Below, piece after piece: positions 9,234 to 19,625 of a stretch of 64,000 nt of DNA. A program made the position numbers and the translations under genes. The stretch's first letter is position 1. Every line of letters starts with the position of its first letter. This DNA comes from Corallochytrium limacisporum (taxonomy: Eukaryota > Opisthokonta), in contig PDIP01000045.1 of assembly GCA_002811645.1 (NCBI GenBank), forward strand, positions 147,703-211,702, given 5' to 3'. The notes beneath the pieces are model-generated. The model ran no database searches and had not been told where the DNA came from. It saw nothing but the letters and a program-made list of their open reading frames with translations.

Positions 9234-11616
9234 CAGAGAGACAGAGAGACAGAGTGTGAGTGAGGGATTGTGTGTGTGTGTGCGTGTGTGCGCGAAGGAC
9301 ACGGGGCGAGAGAGCCAGTCATCCCGGGCCACGAGTAAACCATTAGAGCGAAGGTAATGAGGGAGAGAGGGGCTGTGGTTTGGTGGAAGAAATGGCATAT
9401 TAAAAGGGAAACCAAGGAAGGGTACAATCATAATATAAAATCGGTTGACTGACTGCCTGATGCGCTGGCAATGATATTAGCAAAACGGAGAGAAGGCTTT
9501 CTACGGAAACAGGCTTGAAAAAGGGTTGTCTGCCTTCCTTTTCACTTTCTGCTCTCCCATGTTTCTATTCGAACATGCTCTTTTGCTGACAGCTTTGCGC
9601 TGGCCAAGGTGTGTGCGTATGGCCTGTGGAGGTGTGGCATGCGAAAGCGATACAAATTCTATGACTCTGGAACAAGTCTAAACTGATTGTGCTCATCTAC
9701 TGCGTGCCGAGGCTGCCACCTCCACAACTGCATAGTGGCCGTTACCGGCAGACCGCACGTGACTCTGGCGTTCAAGTTGGATATGTTTGTACCATGTGCT
9801 CTCCTAGGCATCTACGCTCAACCTAGGATGGCAGGCGATGTTCGAGTTATAAATCAAAGGGATGGCTGGACCCCAGAGCGGCAAACCGCGGCAACAGTGA
9901 TGGGGGCCGATGGGGTTTACGGAGAGTGAGAGTATTTGAGCAAAGTGGACGCTACCGCTCCTGTTCCCGTTTGTTTTTTGCCGCACCAACTCAGGCACCT
10001 TGCTGACCGTTCGGTTTTAATAGGCCAAATTTTTTCTTGACGTGACAACGATTTCTACAAAGCGAGCGATAGAGCGCTTCGGAATTATCTAGTGGTTGGT
10101 AGCAATGCCGCGGGTCAAGCATTAGGACGGCACCCTACATTGTCACTGCAAGGGTTCAAACAGGAACAGGATGTTGGATTACAGATCTTCTTTCTCTTTA
10201 TCGCCGTTCCCATATTGCCAAAAGAGACAGTAGAAAACCAGACGCGACTCACCAAAAGAATGGGCAAGCCAAGCCAACTGAGCAAGACAAGATCGTTTGA
10301 TCGTCTCTCCGGCTCGCTTTGTGACTTTCTGCTTCACTCTCAAACGCGCGGAGCTGCTGCTGTGTGTTGGCACAACGGCAAAGTGGCGCACCCGAGCATT
10401 TTCTGAACGGAAGATTGATTATGGGCGAATGGTAGCATCGTGACAATGGGATTTCCCCTCGTGAATTTTGGGTCGGACAATTGGGAATATACCTCCTGCC
10501 CGTCAAGTCACCGTACTGACGAACAGACTTGGGGCGCGTTTTCGTTTATTTTTACATATTTTGTTGTTGTGGCCCTCGTTTAGTAGTTACTGTGCGAGGG
10601 AATTCCAAGGGGTCTCCAAGTAAGAAGCGACCGGGGGAGGGGACCGGAGGGAAGAGGGCATGAGGTAAGGGCAGCAAAAGCAGATAAAAACTGGAGACAC
10701 ACACACATTCACTGCAGACAAGCACAGAGACACGCACACAATGACATATACCCCTCGTGGGGTATGTACGGCAATGCAGAATCAGCAAAACCTGAACGAA
10801 TACAGTAGCTACAGTCCGCGTTGTATAGGCCGGGTTGGGGATTAGCATCACAGTTGAACCGACAAACCTTCATCGTCTGTGTTAAAAGTTGCGCTGGAGC
10901 ACCAATACCAGATAATCCATCATTCAGTGACCATCATATACCGCAGGAAACATGGAAGAAACTCAGGTTGTGTGTTTGGGTGGGTGGACATCAGCAGGGC
11001 CCCAGTTTTCCAGCCTCAGCATTTCATCACTGGACAAAACACGGGAATACCTGCACTGGCTTTTCTTTTTTCGCTCTGTGTGTGTGGGCGAACAAACTCC
11101 TCAGATAATTGACATGTCTGGCCATGACCATGGAGCACCAAGCTCAACACACAGACCACTTTGGGGGAAATCCGGAGAACATTTTGAAGAAAAATTGCGC
11201 ACCGTAGAGAGCGCTCCACGCGCATCGCCGCACCAGGACTGTGATTGGTATGTTTTGGCAGAAGAAACAGAGTTTGGTTTGGCTGCTCTTTTTTTTTTAT
11301 CTAAAAAGGCATCACAAACTAGCAGCGGTGGTGGTAGCAGTAGGGAGGTGGCGCTGGTGCTGACCGAATCGACTCCCGTTGTGTTGTGGTCCAGTGGAGG
11401 CCCTCTGTGCTATACGCGTGTTGGTGTTCAGCTCGAACAAAGGGACCCTGCTGGGCAGAGATCAGCAACCAAGGGTGTGTTCTGCGTGCCATCATAAAGG
11501 TACATCAAGGCCGGCACTGACATTCGCATTCAACAACCAGAGTGTTCTATCCTTGTCTCTTAGAGAAAAGGGTTCGTTTCACTTGAATGTAAAGAAAGCA
11601 AATCCGAATTTCCACC
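8256..11616. other. Intergenic, 3.36 kb, with CA/TG microsatellites
   Basis: Divergent gap between the methyltransferase and ILV5. It holds the CA/GA and TG repeats at 9110-9290, one copy of the dispersed motif at 8961-8977 and long stretches without recognisable content. A 64-codon ATG ORF (8751-8945) and a 181-codon ORF (10952-11497) have no recognisable similarity or domain and are not called as genes. The last 300 bp or so before ILV5 would be its promoter and leader. Confidence 0.55.
9110..9290. repeat. Compound (GA)n/(CA)n then (TG)n microsatellite
   Basis: GA and CA dinucleotides run from about 9110 to 9263, with the main CA tract at about 9146-9219. A TG tract follows at 9269-9290. 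The CA and TG tracts are complementary on one strand, so the locus could fold into a hairpin or adopt Z-DNA. Confidence 0.95.
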
Positions 11617-12846
11617 ATGTACCGCATGCAGAAATCCGCTGCTCTGGCTGCCACCACCGTCCGCGGTGTCCGCATGGCCAGCCGTCGCTCCACCGCCGGG
11701 TTCGGCACTTTGACCCGCGCTGCTCGCTACAACGGTGCCCGCGTCGCTACCGTTGCCGCCCGTCCCACTACTGTTGCCGGTTTCCAGGCCGTCCGCACCA
11801 AGAAGACCCTGGATTTTGGTGGCACCTCCGAGGAGGTCATTGAGCGCAGCGACTATCCCAAGGAGAAGCTCCAGGAGATCTTTAAGGACGATACCCTTGC
11901 CATGCTCGGATACGGCCCCCAGGGCCGCGGTCAGGCTCTGAACGCCCGCGACAACGGCTTGAAGGTCATTGTTGGTGTGCGTGAGAACGGTCGCAGTTGG
12001 AAGATTGCCCTGGAGGACGGCTGGCAGCCCGGCAAGGACCTGTTTTCCGTCGAGGAGGCCGCAGACAAGGGTACCGTCATCATGAACCTTCTGTCCGACG
12101 CTGCTCAGAAGAGCGAGTGGTCCAAGATTGTCCCCTACCTCACTTCCGGCAAGACCCTGTACTTCGCCCACGGTTTCAGCGTTGTCTACAAGGAGCAGAC
12201 CGGTGTTATTCCGCCCAAGGATGTTGATGTCATCCTGGCCGCCCCCAAGGGATCCGGTACCACCGTTCGCAACCTGTTCCTGCAAGGCCGGGGCATCAAC
12301 GCCTCGTACGCGGTGTTCCAGGACGTCAGCGGCAAGGCTGTCGAGCGTGCTCAGGCTATTGCCATTGCCGTAGGTGCTGGCTATGTTTATCAAACTACCT
12401 TTGAGAAGGAAGTATGGAGCGATCTGACGGGTGAGCGTGGTGTGCTCATGGGTGCTATTGAGGGTATGTTCCGTGCCCAATACGAGGTCCTCCGCGAGGC
12501 TGGCCACACCCCCTCCGAGGCCTTCAACGAGACCGTTGAAGAGGCCACCCAGTCCCTGTACCCATTGATCGGTGATAAGGGTATGGACTGGATGTACGCC
12601 AACTGCTCCACCACTGCACAGCGTGGTGCCCTGGACTGGGCTCCTAAGTTCTACGAGGCCACGAAGCCTACTTTCAAGGAACTGTACCAGGCTGTCCGCG
12701 ATGGATCTGAGACTGCTCGCACCCTGGACGTGAACTCTCGTCCCGACTACCGCGAGTCTCTGGAGAAGGAGCTGGAAGAGGTCCGCAACTCCGAGATGTG
12801 GCGTGCCGGTAAGACTGTGCGCACCTTGCGCCCTGAGAACCAGTAA
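11617..12846 (+). CDS. ILV5: Ketol-acid reductoisomerase, mitochondrial (acetohydroxyacid isomeroreductase)
   Basis: A 409-residue enzyme for the second step of valine, leucine and isoleucine synthesis, which isomerises and reduces 2-acetolactate or 2-aceto-2-hydroxybutyrate with NADPH and Mg2+. The first 60 residues are rich in Arg, Ala, Ser and Thr without acidic residues, a typical mitochondrial presequence. The Rossmann domain begins with the nucleotide loop GYGPQG at 98-103. The knotted C-terminal domain carries the metal-binding segment around DLTGERGVLMGAIEGMF and EATQSLYPLIGDKGMDWMY. The ATG at 11617 has a strong CCACCATG context. Codon use is strongly biased towards C/G-ending codons, as in a highly expressed gene. 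Animals lack this pathway, so the gene argues against a metazoan source. Confidence 0.97.
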   Translation: MYRMQKSAALAATTVRGVRMASRRSTAGFGTLTRAARYNGARVATVAARPTTVAGFQAVRTKKTLDFGGTSEEVIERSDYPKEKLQEIFKDDTLAMLGYGPQGRGQALNARDNGLKVIVGVRENGRSWKIALEDGWQPGKDLFSVEEAADKGTVIMNLLSDAAQKSEWSKIVPYLTSGKTLYFAHGFSVVYKEQTGVIPPKDVDVILAAPKGSGTTVRNLFLQGRGINASYAVFQDVSGKAVERAQAIAIAVGAGYVYQTTFEKEVWSDLTGERGVLMGAIEGMFRAQYEVLREAGHTPSEAFNETVEEATQSLYPLIGDKGMDWMYANCSTTAQRGALDWAPKFYEATKPTFKELYQAVRDGSETARTLDVNSRPDYRESLEKELEEVRNSEMWRAGKTVRTLRPENQ

Positions 12847-13290
12847 ACTATCTGTGTTTCTCTGCTTTCTTCGAACAGGTGTCCATTGTCTCCTTCTTCC
12901 AATGTTTCCGGGTTATGGACAATTGGCATGAACGTATGTCAGGGATTAACACTGGTAACCAAAAGTTTTTGCATTTTTTCGGGCGGAAGCTGTGGACACT
13001 GTGGGCTATGCATCCACACCACATACCTCGCACATACACATGGACCTCACGATTTGCAGTTTTTCTTATGTCTTCATAGCAGAAACAACCCAAACGCATG
13101 TAACGCACAGCTAGAGAGTCAAACCAACACCCATTTCAACACATACAAAACGCATGCAACTTTTGTTTCTACATCATGGTTTATAATATACTCCTATATT
13201 ACAAGTCTTACCAAAGTCTGACACAGAGCACCAGGTCCGTACCTCACATCTTTACATTTAACTTTCGTGAGTTATCTTGACCTGCCCGCA
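12847..13290. other. 3'-3' gap between ILV5 and the F-box gene
   Basis: 444 bp between two convergent stop codons, the longest of the tail-to-tail gaps. AT-richer towards the middle. I see no gene; it should hold both 3' UTRs and terminators. Confidence 0.6.
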
Positions 13291-14835
13291 TCAGTTGCTC
13301 ACATGGTGGTCCATCAAGTAGTTCAGGCCACTCATCAGGCCTTCCATATCATGTAAATGAACCCGATAGATGTGCCATGGCCTTTGCAGCGACACCAAGT
13401 CCATGTGTTCAATCAACTTGCTGCAAGGGATGCATTTCTCCAAATCGTTGTAGAAGACGAGGATTGCCAGCGGTGAATCCATTGGTACTTCCTTGCTGAT
13501 CGCACTCAAAATGGTGGTGCTACCGTGCCAGTAGTCCAGCGCATCATGCGGCACCTCGCCGTACAGCGCAAGCATCAAACCGTCACTCATGCTGCATAGC
13601 TGTGCGATGGCCGGTGTCACTCGCAGCTGTTCGTCCAAGTACCGTGGACGATTGGCCTTGTGAGCAGTCGCGGCCTCCATGCGTGCCTTGCGGAAGTCGC
13701 CGTAGAGTGGGAACAGATGCAATGGGCGAGCCTTGAACCGTGCATCTACACCGGAACCCATACCACTGCCGATTGATACCAAGCCCTTGACCGAAAACTC
13801 AGGACCAGCCTTCCAGAGGAATCGACTCAGCACACTTGCTCCTGGAATGGTCAGACCTGGACCAAAGAGCATGACGCGGTGCGGCCGTCCATAGAGGCCT
13901 AGTGAAACTTTTAGGCTGCGGCACATCAAACGCCACGTAGACGTAGGTTCCACCTCTGGACGGTTGCTGCAGCGCCAGTAGCGATAGCGCCATATCCTGC
14001 TCTCCGCACCAGCATCACTTATGGCCGAGAATGAGCGCTTCTTTGACGATCCACCGAAGCCCGGGTGTTGATCGCGTTCCTCCTGCTGAGACTCCGTGTC
14101 TTCAGCAAGTGCTGTCGCCTCTGTTTCGGCATCGATACTTCGGGGCGACATATTGATCGCGATCCGTTTGAATGCATCATCCGGTGCCCACCTCCAGTCA
14201 ACTTCATCATGAAGGTACTTGCGCTGCCATATGTCAGCGTTCTTCAGGATCAGTTGCGCCCAGAATTTGTTTGCGAGAGCAAGCTCCATGAGACTTTGGG
14301 GGTCAAGGGGTAGAAGGATCTGTTCCAATACTTCAAAGGGCAGCTTAGCCAATAGGCCATTGTCGTCATCATGCACTGTTTGACAATTGAGGGAATCAGT
14401 CACCGTGTTGGTGGTCGGGCTGCGATACCTACGCCGCACAAAACGATGTCTATAAGTCTTCGTCGGCGAAGGCGAAGAGGGCGGTGTGGCCCAAGGGGTG
14501 GGAGTGGGCATCTCGTATATCAATTGTCTTTGGGCTTCACTGTCTTCCCGGGGAACCCGTGTTGAGGCCCTACTGAGTGATCGTGACTCTCTGCTACCTC
14601 GTGACGTCCGGCTACCGCGGCGGTCATGTGCCTCCGCGGGGGTGATCTTGTATCCAAAGCCAAGGAACTCTACTCGAGCACTCATGCGTGGGCCCGGGAT
14701 CACAATATTGCCGTGTGTACCGTTCGAACTTGTGATGGTGACAACCCGGTGACGCCTGCGACGAATGTTCGAAGCCACCCCTTGACGCCGCGGGGACGGG
14801 CTCCGATACTCGGTACCGGACATCATTGAAAACAT
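13291..14835 (-). CDS. F-box protein, FBXO4-like
   Basis: 514 residues. The first 160 are basic and Ser/Arg/Pro-rich and look disordered. An F-box follows at about 161-208 (LAKLPFEVLEQILLPLDPQS...IWQRKYL), which would bind SKP1 in an SCF ubiquitin ligase. The C-terminal half resembles the atypical GTPase-like domain of FBXO4: a glycine-rich turn GLVSIGSGMGSGV, a PLAILVFYND strand, an IPCSKLIEHMDL segment, RPWHIYRVH, and a final GLMSGLNYLMDHH helix matching the FBXO4 C-terminus. I infer a substrate adaptor role; the substrate is unknown. The ATG at 14835 is followed by in-frame ATGs at codons 4 and 5, so the exact start is uncertain by a few codons. Confidence 0.72.
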   Translation of the reverse strand: MFSMMSGTEYRSPSPRRQGVASNIRRRRHRVVTITSSNGTHGNIVIPGPRMSARVEFLGFGYKITPAEAHDRRGSRTSRGSRESRSLSRASTRVPREDSEAQRQLIYEMPTPTPWATPPSSPSPTKTYRHRFVRRRYRSPTTNTVTDSLNCQTVHDDDNGLLAKLPFEVLEQILLPLDPQSLMELALANKFWAQLILKNADIWQRKYLHDEVDWRWAPDDAFKRIAINMSPRSIDAETEATALAEDTESQQEERDQHPGFGGSSKKRSFSAISDAGAESRIWRYRYWRCSNRPEVEPTSTWRLMCRSLKVSLGLYGRPHRVMLFGPGLTIPGASVLSRFLWKAGPEFSVKGLVSIGSGMGSGVDARFKARPLHLFPLYGDFRKARMEAATAHKANRPRYLDEQLRVTPAIAQLCSMSDGLMLALYGEVPHDALDYWHGSTTILSAISKEVPMDSPLAILVFYNDLEKCIPCSKLIEHMDLVSLQRPWHIYRVHLHDMEGLMSGLNYLMDHHVSN

Positions 14836-17120
14836 GGCTGCTGAATTCTGCTAATGATAAAAGGAAATGTCTATCCTTATACCGTCAGCTTCCTACCTTT
14901 TGTCCTCAAGTGTGCCTCTTCTTCATTACATCTATTTCTCTTTATTTGCGAACCCAATTTGGAAATTGAAGATAGAACTATGTCGTATTGGCATACTGAG
15001 TTCATCACAGAGTCCTGGATACCTTTCCGACGCTGAGATCTTGACATTTGTTACCACTTTCGCAGTGCCGGACCGCTAAGATTCTAAAGAACGCTTAGGA
15101 TATGAAGGCACACGAAACCTCCGACCATTGGCAGGCACATGCACCCGTCCCTTGAAGTCACCGCTAACAACACCAACGCACAGCCCGTGTCCTCAAACAA
15201 ACACTTCTTCCCAGCGATTGAACAAAGAAAAGGAACTTGAATGGAGATGGAATGTCGCACCATCATCTCATCTACACATTCACAGCCTGCAGCTCAGTAG
15301 ACCACCGTCCACCGCAGAAATTGAAAGAAAAAAGGAAAAAAAGGGACAAAGGATAAAGTACGGAACCGAGAGAGAGATAGAGAGAGAGGGGAGGGGACCC
15401 GACGAGGAGAGTGCAAGCAGGCAGCGGTTGTGTGCCAACCGAGAAAAAAACTTTAGATAACCCAAAAAAAGCCATAATCGGCCTCAGAAGATGGAGGAGG
15501 GGTGGGGAGGTTTCCTTCACAAGCAACCTTCACACCAAGGACACCGCAGTTGGGGTGTGGGCAGCGCGGGGGGTTAAGGGGGGAGGAGGGGCAAGCAAAA
15601 AAAAAAAAATAAAGAAAATCTGGAACGGCTCGAACCCTTTGGTCAATCTTTACCGACTCCCCTCCACTCCCCCTGGCCCGGGTCCGGCGGTGGGCTCGGT
15701 GTACCCACTCGTCCCGGCTGCCAAGCGGGAGCGGGGCTGACAGAGAGAAACCGAGTGCGGCACACGGCCGGGAGACCCACCACCCCAACCGCTGAGAGAG
15801 CGAGAGAGAGACACACACACACACACACCGAAGAAAAAAAATAGGAAGAGAAGACCAAGAAACTGGGTCGAAAAACCCTAGCAAAAACAGGCAATTTATG
15901 CACACACACACACACACGCAACGGAAACTGAGAGACGAAGAAGTACGAATCCCCCCCCCCCCTTCTCCCCAAAAACAAAACCGAGAGACCCAGAATAGAC
16001 TTTTTTTTTTAAAAAAATCGAAATTTCTTAAAAATAAAAACACTGGGAAAACCCGGAAGGCTGGGGGAGAGAGAGAGAGAGAGAAAGACGGCGGGGGTGG
16101 TGGTGTACTTTTATTGACTGCCGAAAATTTCCCTCGGTTTTGGCTGCTCGCTGTGTTTCTGGGACGGTGTCCGAAATGACCCACCACCCGTCCTACCCCG
16201 GACGGGGACAGGACCCGTCGTTGGAATCGAACCCGCAGACACGAGAGCAAGGGAAAGGGAAGAATGGCCGAATGCCGAGTGTGCGACGGCAGATACCGCC
16301 GTTTGGTACTGAAACAGTGGGATTCTGTCACCTCATGAGGGGAGGCCCGTTGCTCGCAAACCAAGGACACAGAGCACGAGAGAGAAACAGAGAGTGAGAG
16401 GTGCGAGTGTTTCTCTGTTGCCGAGGCCCTTTTTCTCTTTTCTGTTTTTGTTCGGTTGCAATTTCTCCTCCGGCTTTCATCGGAACGATGGGCATACCAC
16501 GCACTAAGTGAAGGGCTTCGGGGCAACCAAGTTTGATGAATGATGATGAAAAGGGGAGGGCGGTGGGGATGATCGACGAAAATCGACGAAGTTTGCTTCC
16601 CTCTTTTTCTGTTTTGTTCGGACGGGCGGCGGAAGAGAGAGAGAGAGAGAGAGGTTTCGGGGACACGAAGAGAGAGCACAACAAAGAGTAAAGGCAAGGG
16701 GGAGGAGGACAGGAGATTGGGGCTTTAGAGGGGCGGGCCCCGGGGAGGGGGGGGAGGGGCGAAGAGAGATTATTGTACCTGACAGAACTCTGGAGCCGAC
16801 CGACCATCAGACGGGACGGACAGCAAATAAAAGGGGGAAACGGAAGAGACCCGCGTTCAAAAAAAAAACCCCTCCTTCCCCCCCCCCCCGGGGGGCGGGG
16901 GAACGGCCAGTGTGGAGTACTGCTGCGTAGGCAAACGGTGGCAGGACTGGCCTTTGCGGGACTGGCGGGAGGGTAAAGAGAAACGAGAAGTCGGGAGGGA
17001 GAGGGAAACGGTTTCGCGGTGCCGCCAATTGTATCCACATCCGAAGTCACCGACTATGAATCTGAACAAACGTGGATGTGGATGAGTACGCAGTAGAATG
17101 TATTTTCTGTGTGCGAAATT
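14836..17120. other. Intergenic, 2.28 kb, strongly purine-biased
   Basis: Both flanking genes are on the minus strand. From about 15300 to 17000 the plus strand is heavily purine-biased: GAGA runs at 16067-16085 and 16632-16652, poly-A and poly-G tracts, AC repeats near 15811-15828 and 15899-15916, and a 12-C/6-G junction at 16878-16895. The resulting 414-codon minus-strand ORF (15453-16697) is composed of Ser, Pro, Leu, Phe and Arg repeats, has no recognisable domain and is not called as a gene. Confidence 0.6.
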
Positions 17121-18836
17121 TCACAGGAACAACCTGACCTCTCCATCTGCGGAACCGGAGTAGAAGCCGTCATTGATCCAGGCTAACGTGTCGACGGAAC
17201 CACCGTGGCGGGCAAGGGTTTGCAGACACTGCATTCGGTGAAGGTCCCAGACTTTGATAGTTCCGTCATAGGACCCGGAAATGAGGTGGTTACCGCCTGT
17301 AGCCAGTGCGTACACTGTGCCTCGATGACCCTCGAGGGACGTCACTGGTACAAGGCCCTGCAGATTCAGCACCTGGATGACTTTCTCGTACATGCCGCAG
17401 ACCAAGTAGCCATCCATGATGACCATCGAGTACACGGATCCACCGACAATATTCACAATGCGGACGTATTCAAAGTCCCTGAGATTGAACACGGTAATAC
17501 TGCGATAGCTTCCCAGGAACAAATAATCCTCTGTTGCTACCATCACTCGAACCCAGTGTCGCAGGTCAGTAATCATCTTCTTCTGCTGCATAGTGTTAGC
17601 TTCGTAAACGATGACCGTGTGTAGAGAGCCCGCAAGGTGGTACCCTCTGTTGGCCAGAAGAGATGAAATGGGCAAATCTTCGTGCATAACTTTTTTCTCC
17701 ATCTCAAATGTGGACATATTCCACATGATGATGGTGGTATCGAGACTGCCTGTGTAGAAGTGGGTCGCAGTGGTGGCGATGGCATTGACTGTAGCACTGT
17801 GCTCATTCAGCTCCTTCAAACACTTCTGTGTATTGATGTCCCAGATTTTGACACTGCCTGTAGACGACCCGGTGAAAAGATACCGTCCGAAGCTGGCCAA
17901 TGACCAGATGGGTCCCTGGTGGGTTTCGATGGTTCCCTTGCATATGTACTTGTTCTGACCACCTGCTCCTCCGGGGGCCGAGTTTCCCATGCCCGGAGTG
18001 ACGATAGACTTTGCGGCCTCCACCTCTAGTTTGGCCAAGTCCTGTCTCAGAGCACTGAGCTCCTCTTTAAAATTGGCCGTGTCAGTGCTCAGCTCAGAAA
18101 CCTTTCGATCGACTTCAATGACAGTGGGCTTGAGTTTAAACTCGAGATCCGATATCCGGTTTGACAGCGACCCAATACTGACTGTGAGCATTTCGTACTG
18201 CTTCTGTTGCATCTCTGTCATTTGCGCCATCTTTGAGAAAATGACACCAAGCACTTGAGCATTACTTTGAGAGCTATTCTGACGATCGTCAACATCCTCC
18301 TTTTCACAGAGACCTCCATTCTCACTGAGTTCTCTTGGTTCCATTCCTTGCATAAAGCACTTCATAAGGTGGTCTGTGAAACTGCGGCGTGGCACACGCT
18401 TGCTACCACACTGGGGGCACTGCGTTGGTGTGTACTCGCATTCTGTCTTGTGACTATCGAGGTCTTTCATCAACAACTCTGTCTCACATCCAAGTTCGTG
18501 ATTGGGACAGTGGAGCTGAAGCTGATCCAACTGGTCCTTGAGAGCAAGGTTTGGTAAAACCCGTGAGAAGCCGCTTTCATGTTGCGGGCATACGCCTTCC
18601 TCTCCCGCAGAGGCAACACACTGGCGGCAGAATGTATGTCCACAGTCAGTAATTACGGGTGCTACAATCAAATCGTTGCAGAGTTTGCAGAGGAACGAAG
18701 GGGCTACTTCACTAGTGCAAAGATCCTTAAGAAGTGTCGAAATTTCCGTATTCACATCTTTTACTGTCTTTTCGACCGGATCGGTCGTTGCCGGAGAGCT
18801 GCTTCGGCTCTCCGCGTATTCTGCGTATTCAGCCAT
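17121..18836 (-). CDS. RING/TRAF-zinc-finger/WD40 E3 ubiquitin ligase, TRAF7-like
   Basis: 571 residues with the domain order of TRAF7. The RING is at about 50-86 (C50, C53, C65, H67, C70, C73, C83; the last ligand position is H86 in CPQH). TRAF-type zinc fingers lie at about 110-160, then an acidic Ser/Asn linker and a coiled coil at about 195-275. WD40 repeats fill 300-571, each with the expected GH...WD spacing (for example GSSTGSVKIWD, GSYDGTIKVWD). TRAF7 in animals is an E3 ligase and MAPK-pathway scaffold (MEKK3, JNK); that role here is inferred from architecture only. The ATG at 18836 gives a short acidic N-terminus with a MAEYAEYAE repeat. Human TRAF7 is about 100 residues longer at its N-terminus. 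Confidence 0.88.
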   Translation of the reverse strand: MAEYAEYAESRSSSPATTDPVEKTVKDVNTEISTLLKDLCTSEVAPSFLCKLCNDLIVAPVITDCGHTFCRQCVASAGEEGVCPQHESGFSRVLPNLALKDQLDQLQLHCPNHELGCETELLMKDLDSHKTECEYTPTQCPQCGSKRVPRRSFTDHLMKCFMQGMEPRELSENGGLCEKEDVDDRQNSSQSNAQVLGVIFSKMAQMTEMQQKQYEMLTVSIGSLSNRISDLEFKLKPTVIEVDRKVSELSTDTANFKEELSALRQDLAKLEVEAAKSIVTPGMGNSAPGGAGGQNKYICKGTIETHQGPIWSLASFGRYLFTGSSTGSVKIWDINTQKCLKELNEHSATVNAIATTATHFYTGSLDTTIIMWNMSTFEMEKKVMHEDLPISSLLANRGYHLAGSLHTVIVYEANTMQQKKMITDLRHWVRVMVATEDYLFLGSYRSITVFNLRDFEYVRIVNIVGGSVYSMVIMDGYLVCGMYEKVIQVLNLQGLVPVTSLEGHRGTVYALATGGNHLISGSYDGTIKVWDLHRMQCLQTLARHGGSVDTLAWINDGFYSGSADGEVRLFL

Positions 18837-19625
18837 CGACGACTATCATTTCCCTTTGCGGTTTCCAGGGCCACATATCTCAAGTCCTATGTCATACTTA
18901 CGATTGTAGACTCTGTCACACGTGGACCTCTGTGATCAATGTACTTCGTCAAAAGTCTTCGTGGGTGCACACTGCCACATTCTCGACTACGCAGAACCCA
19001 AACCCACGGCCAGTCAAGTAGCCTTCCGAGCGCGCGCTGATTGGCTGCCAAGTGACCATCACCGGTTCTGCGGGAGGAGGGTGCTCCATCGATTCGCGGC
19101 TAGTACCGGTTGTTCGGTACTTGATTTTTCGTCCTAGAAGAAATCAAAATTATACGGTTGATACATGATGTATCACTACTTTGATCTTCATGACAAATCC
19201 AAAATCTGTTACTGGGTCCGTTTTCGGAAGGTTTTCCTATGTTCCAACAGGGAAGCGGGTGAGGGGCTACCAGATGGGGGCCCCCGGGGGGGGGCGAAGG
19301 AGCGTGAGCGGTCTTCGAACACAACGCCCGCGGCCGGCCTCCCCTTCTTGGCTGAGGCCCTCTTTGCCGCCACTACGTTGAGGGGGCCGCACGCTGGTCC
19401 GTTTCGGTCCCCTGTGGTGGGAAGAGATCTGGGGCGGCACGCACGGCCGGTGCGTGGGATTCGGGTTTGAGGCCCACTCAGCAGCCATGGGTATTTCAGG
19501 CAATGACCTTGACACATGGTTCGTGAAAACATACAGTTTTAGTACTCGTGACCACACTGACAAGGAAAAGAATTCCATCCAATGACATAGACACGGCGTG
19601 GACTGATCTGAGAACGATCACAATA
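18837..19625. other. Divergent gap between TRAF7-like and choline kinase genes
   Basis: 790 bp holding a presumed bidirectional promoter. A GGGGG/CCCCC/GGGGGGGGG block lies at 19276-19294. The choline kinase reading frame stays open back to a GTG at 19548, but the first ATG is at 19626. Confidence 0.55.

Noticed and set aside
10952..11497. 181-codon ORF upstream of ILV5
   Set aside because: No recognisable motif and a poly-Phe from a T-run; more likely leader or promoter DNA.
16215..16235. Minus-strand T-arm-like GGTTCGATTCC
   Set aside because: T-stem does not pair and no A-box lies at the right distance.
15453..16697. 414-codon minus-strand ORF
   Set aside because: Composed of Ser/Pro/Leu/Phe/Arg low-complexity from polypyrimidine DNA, with no domain; open by composition only.
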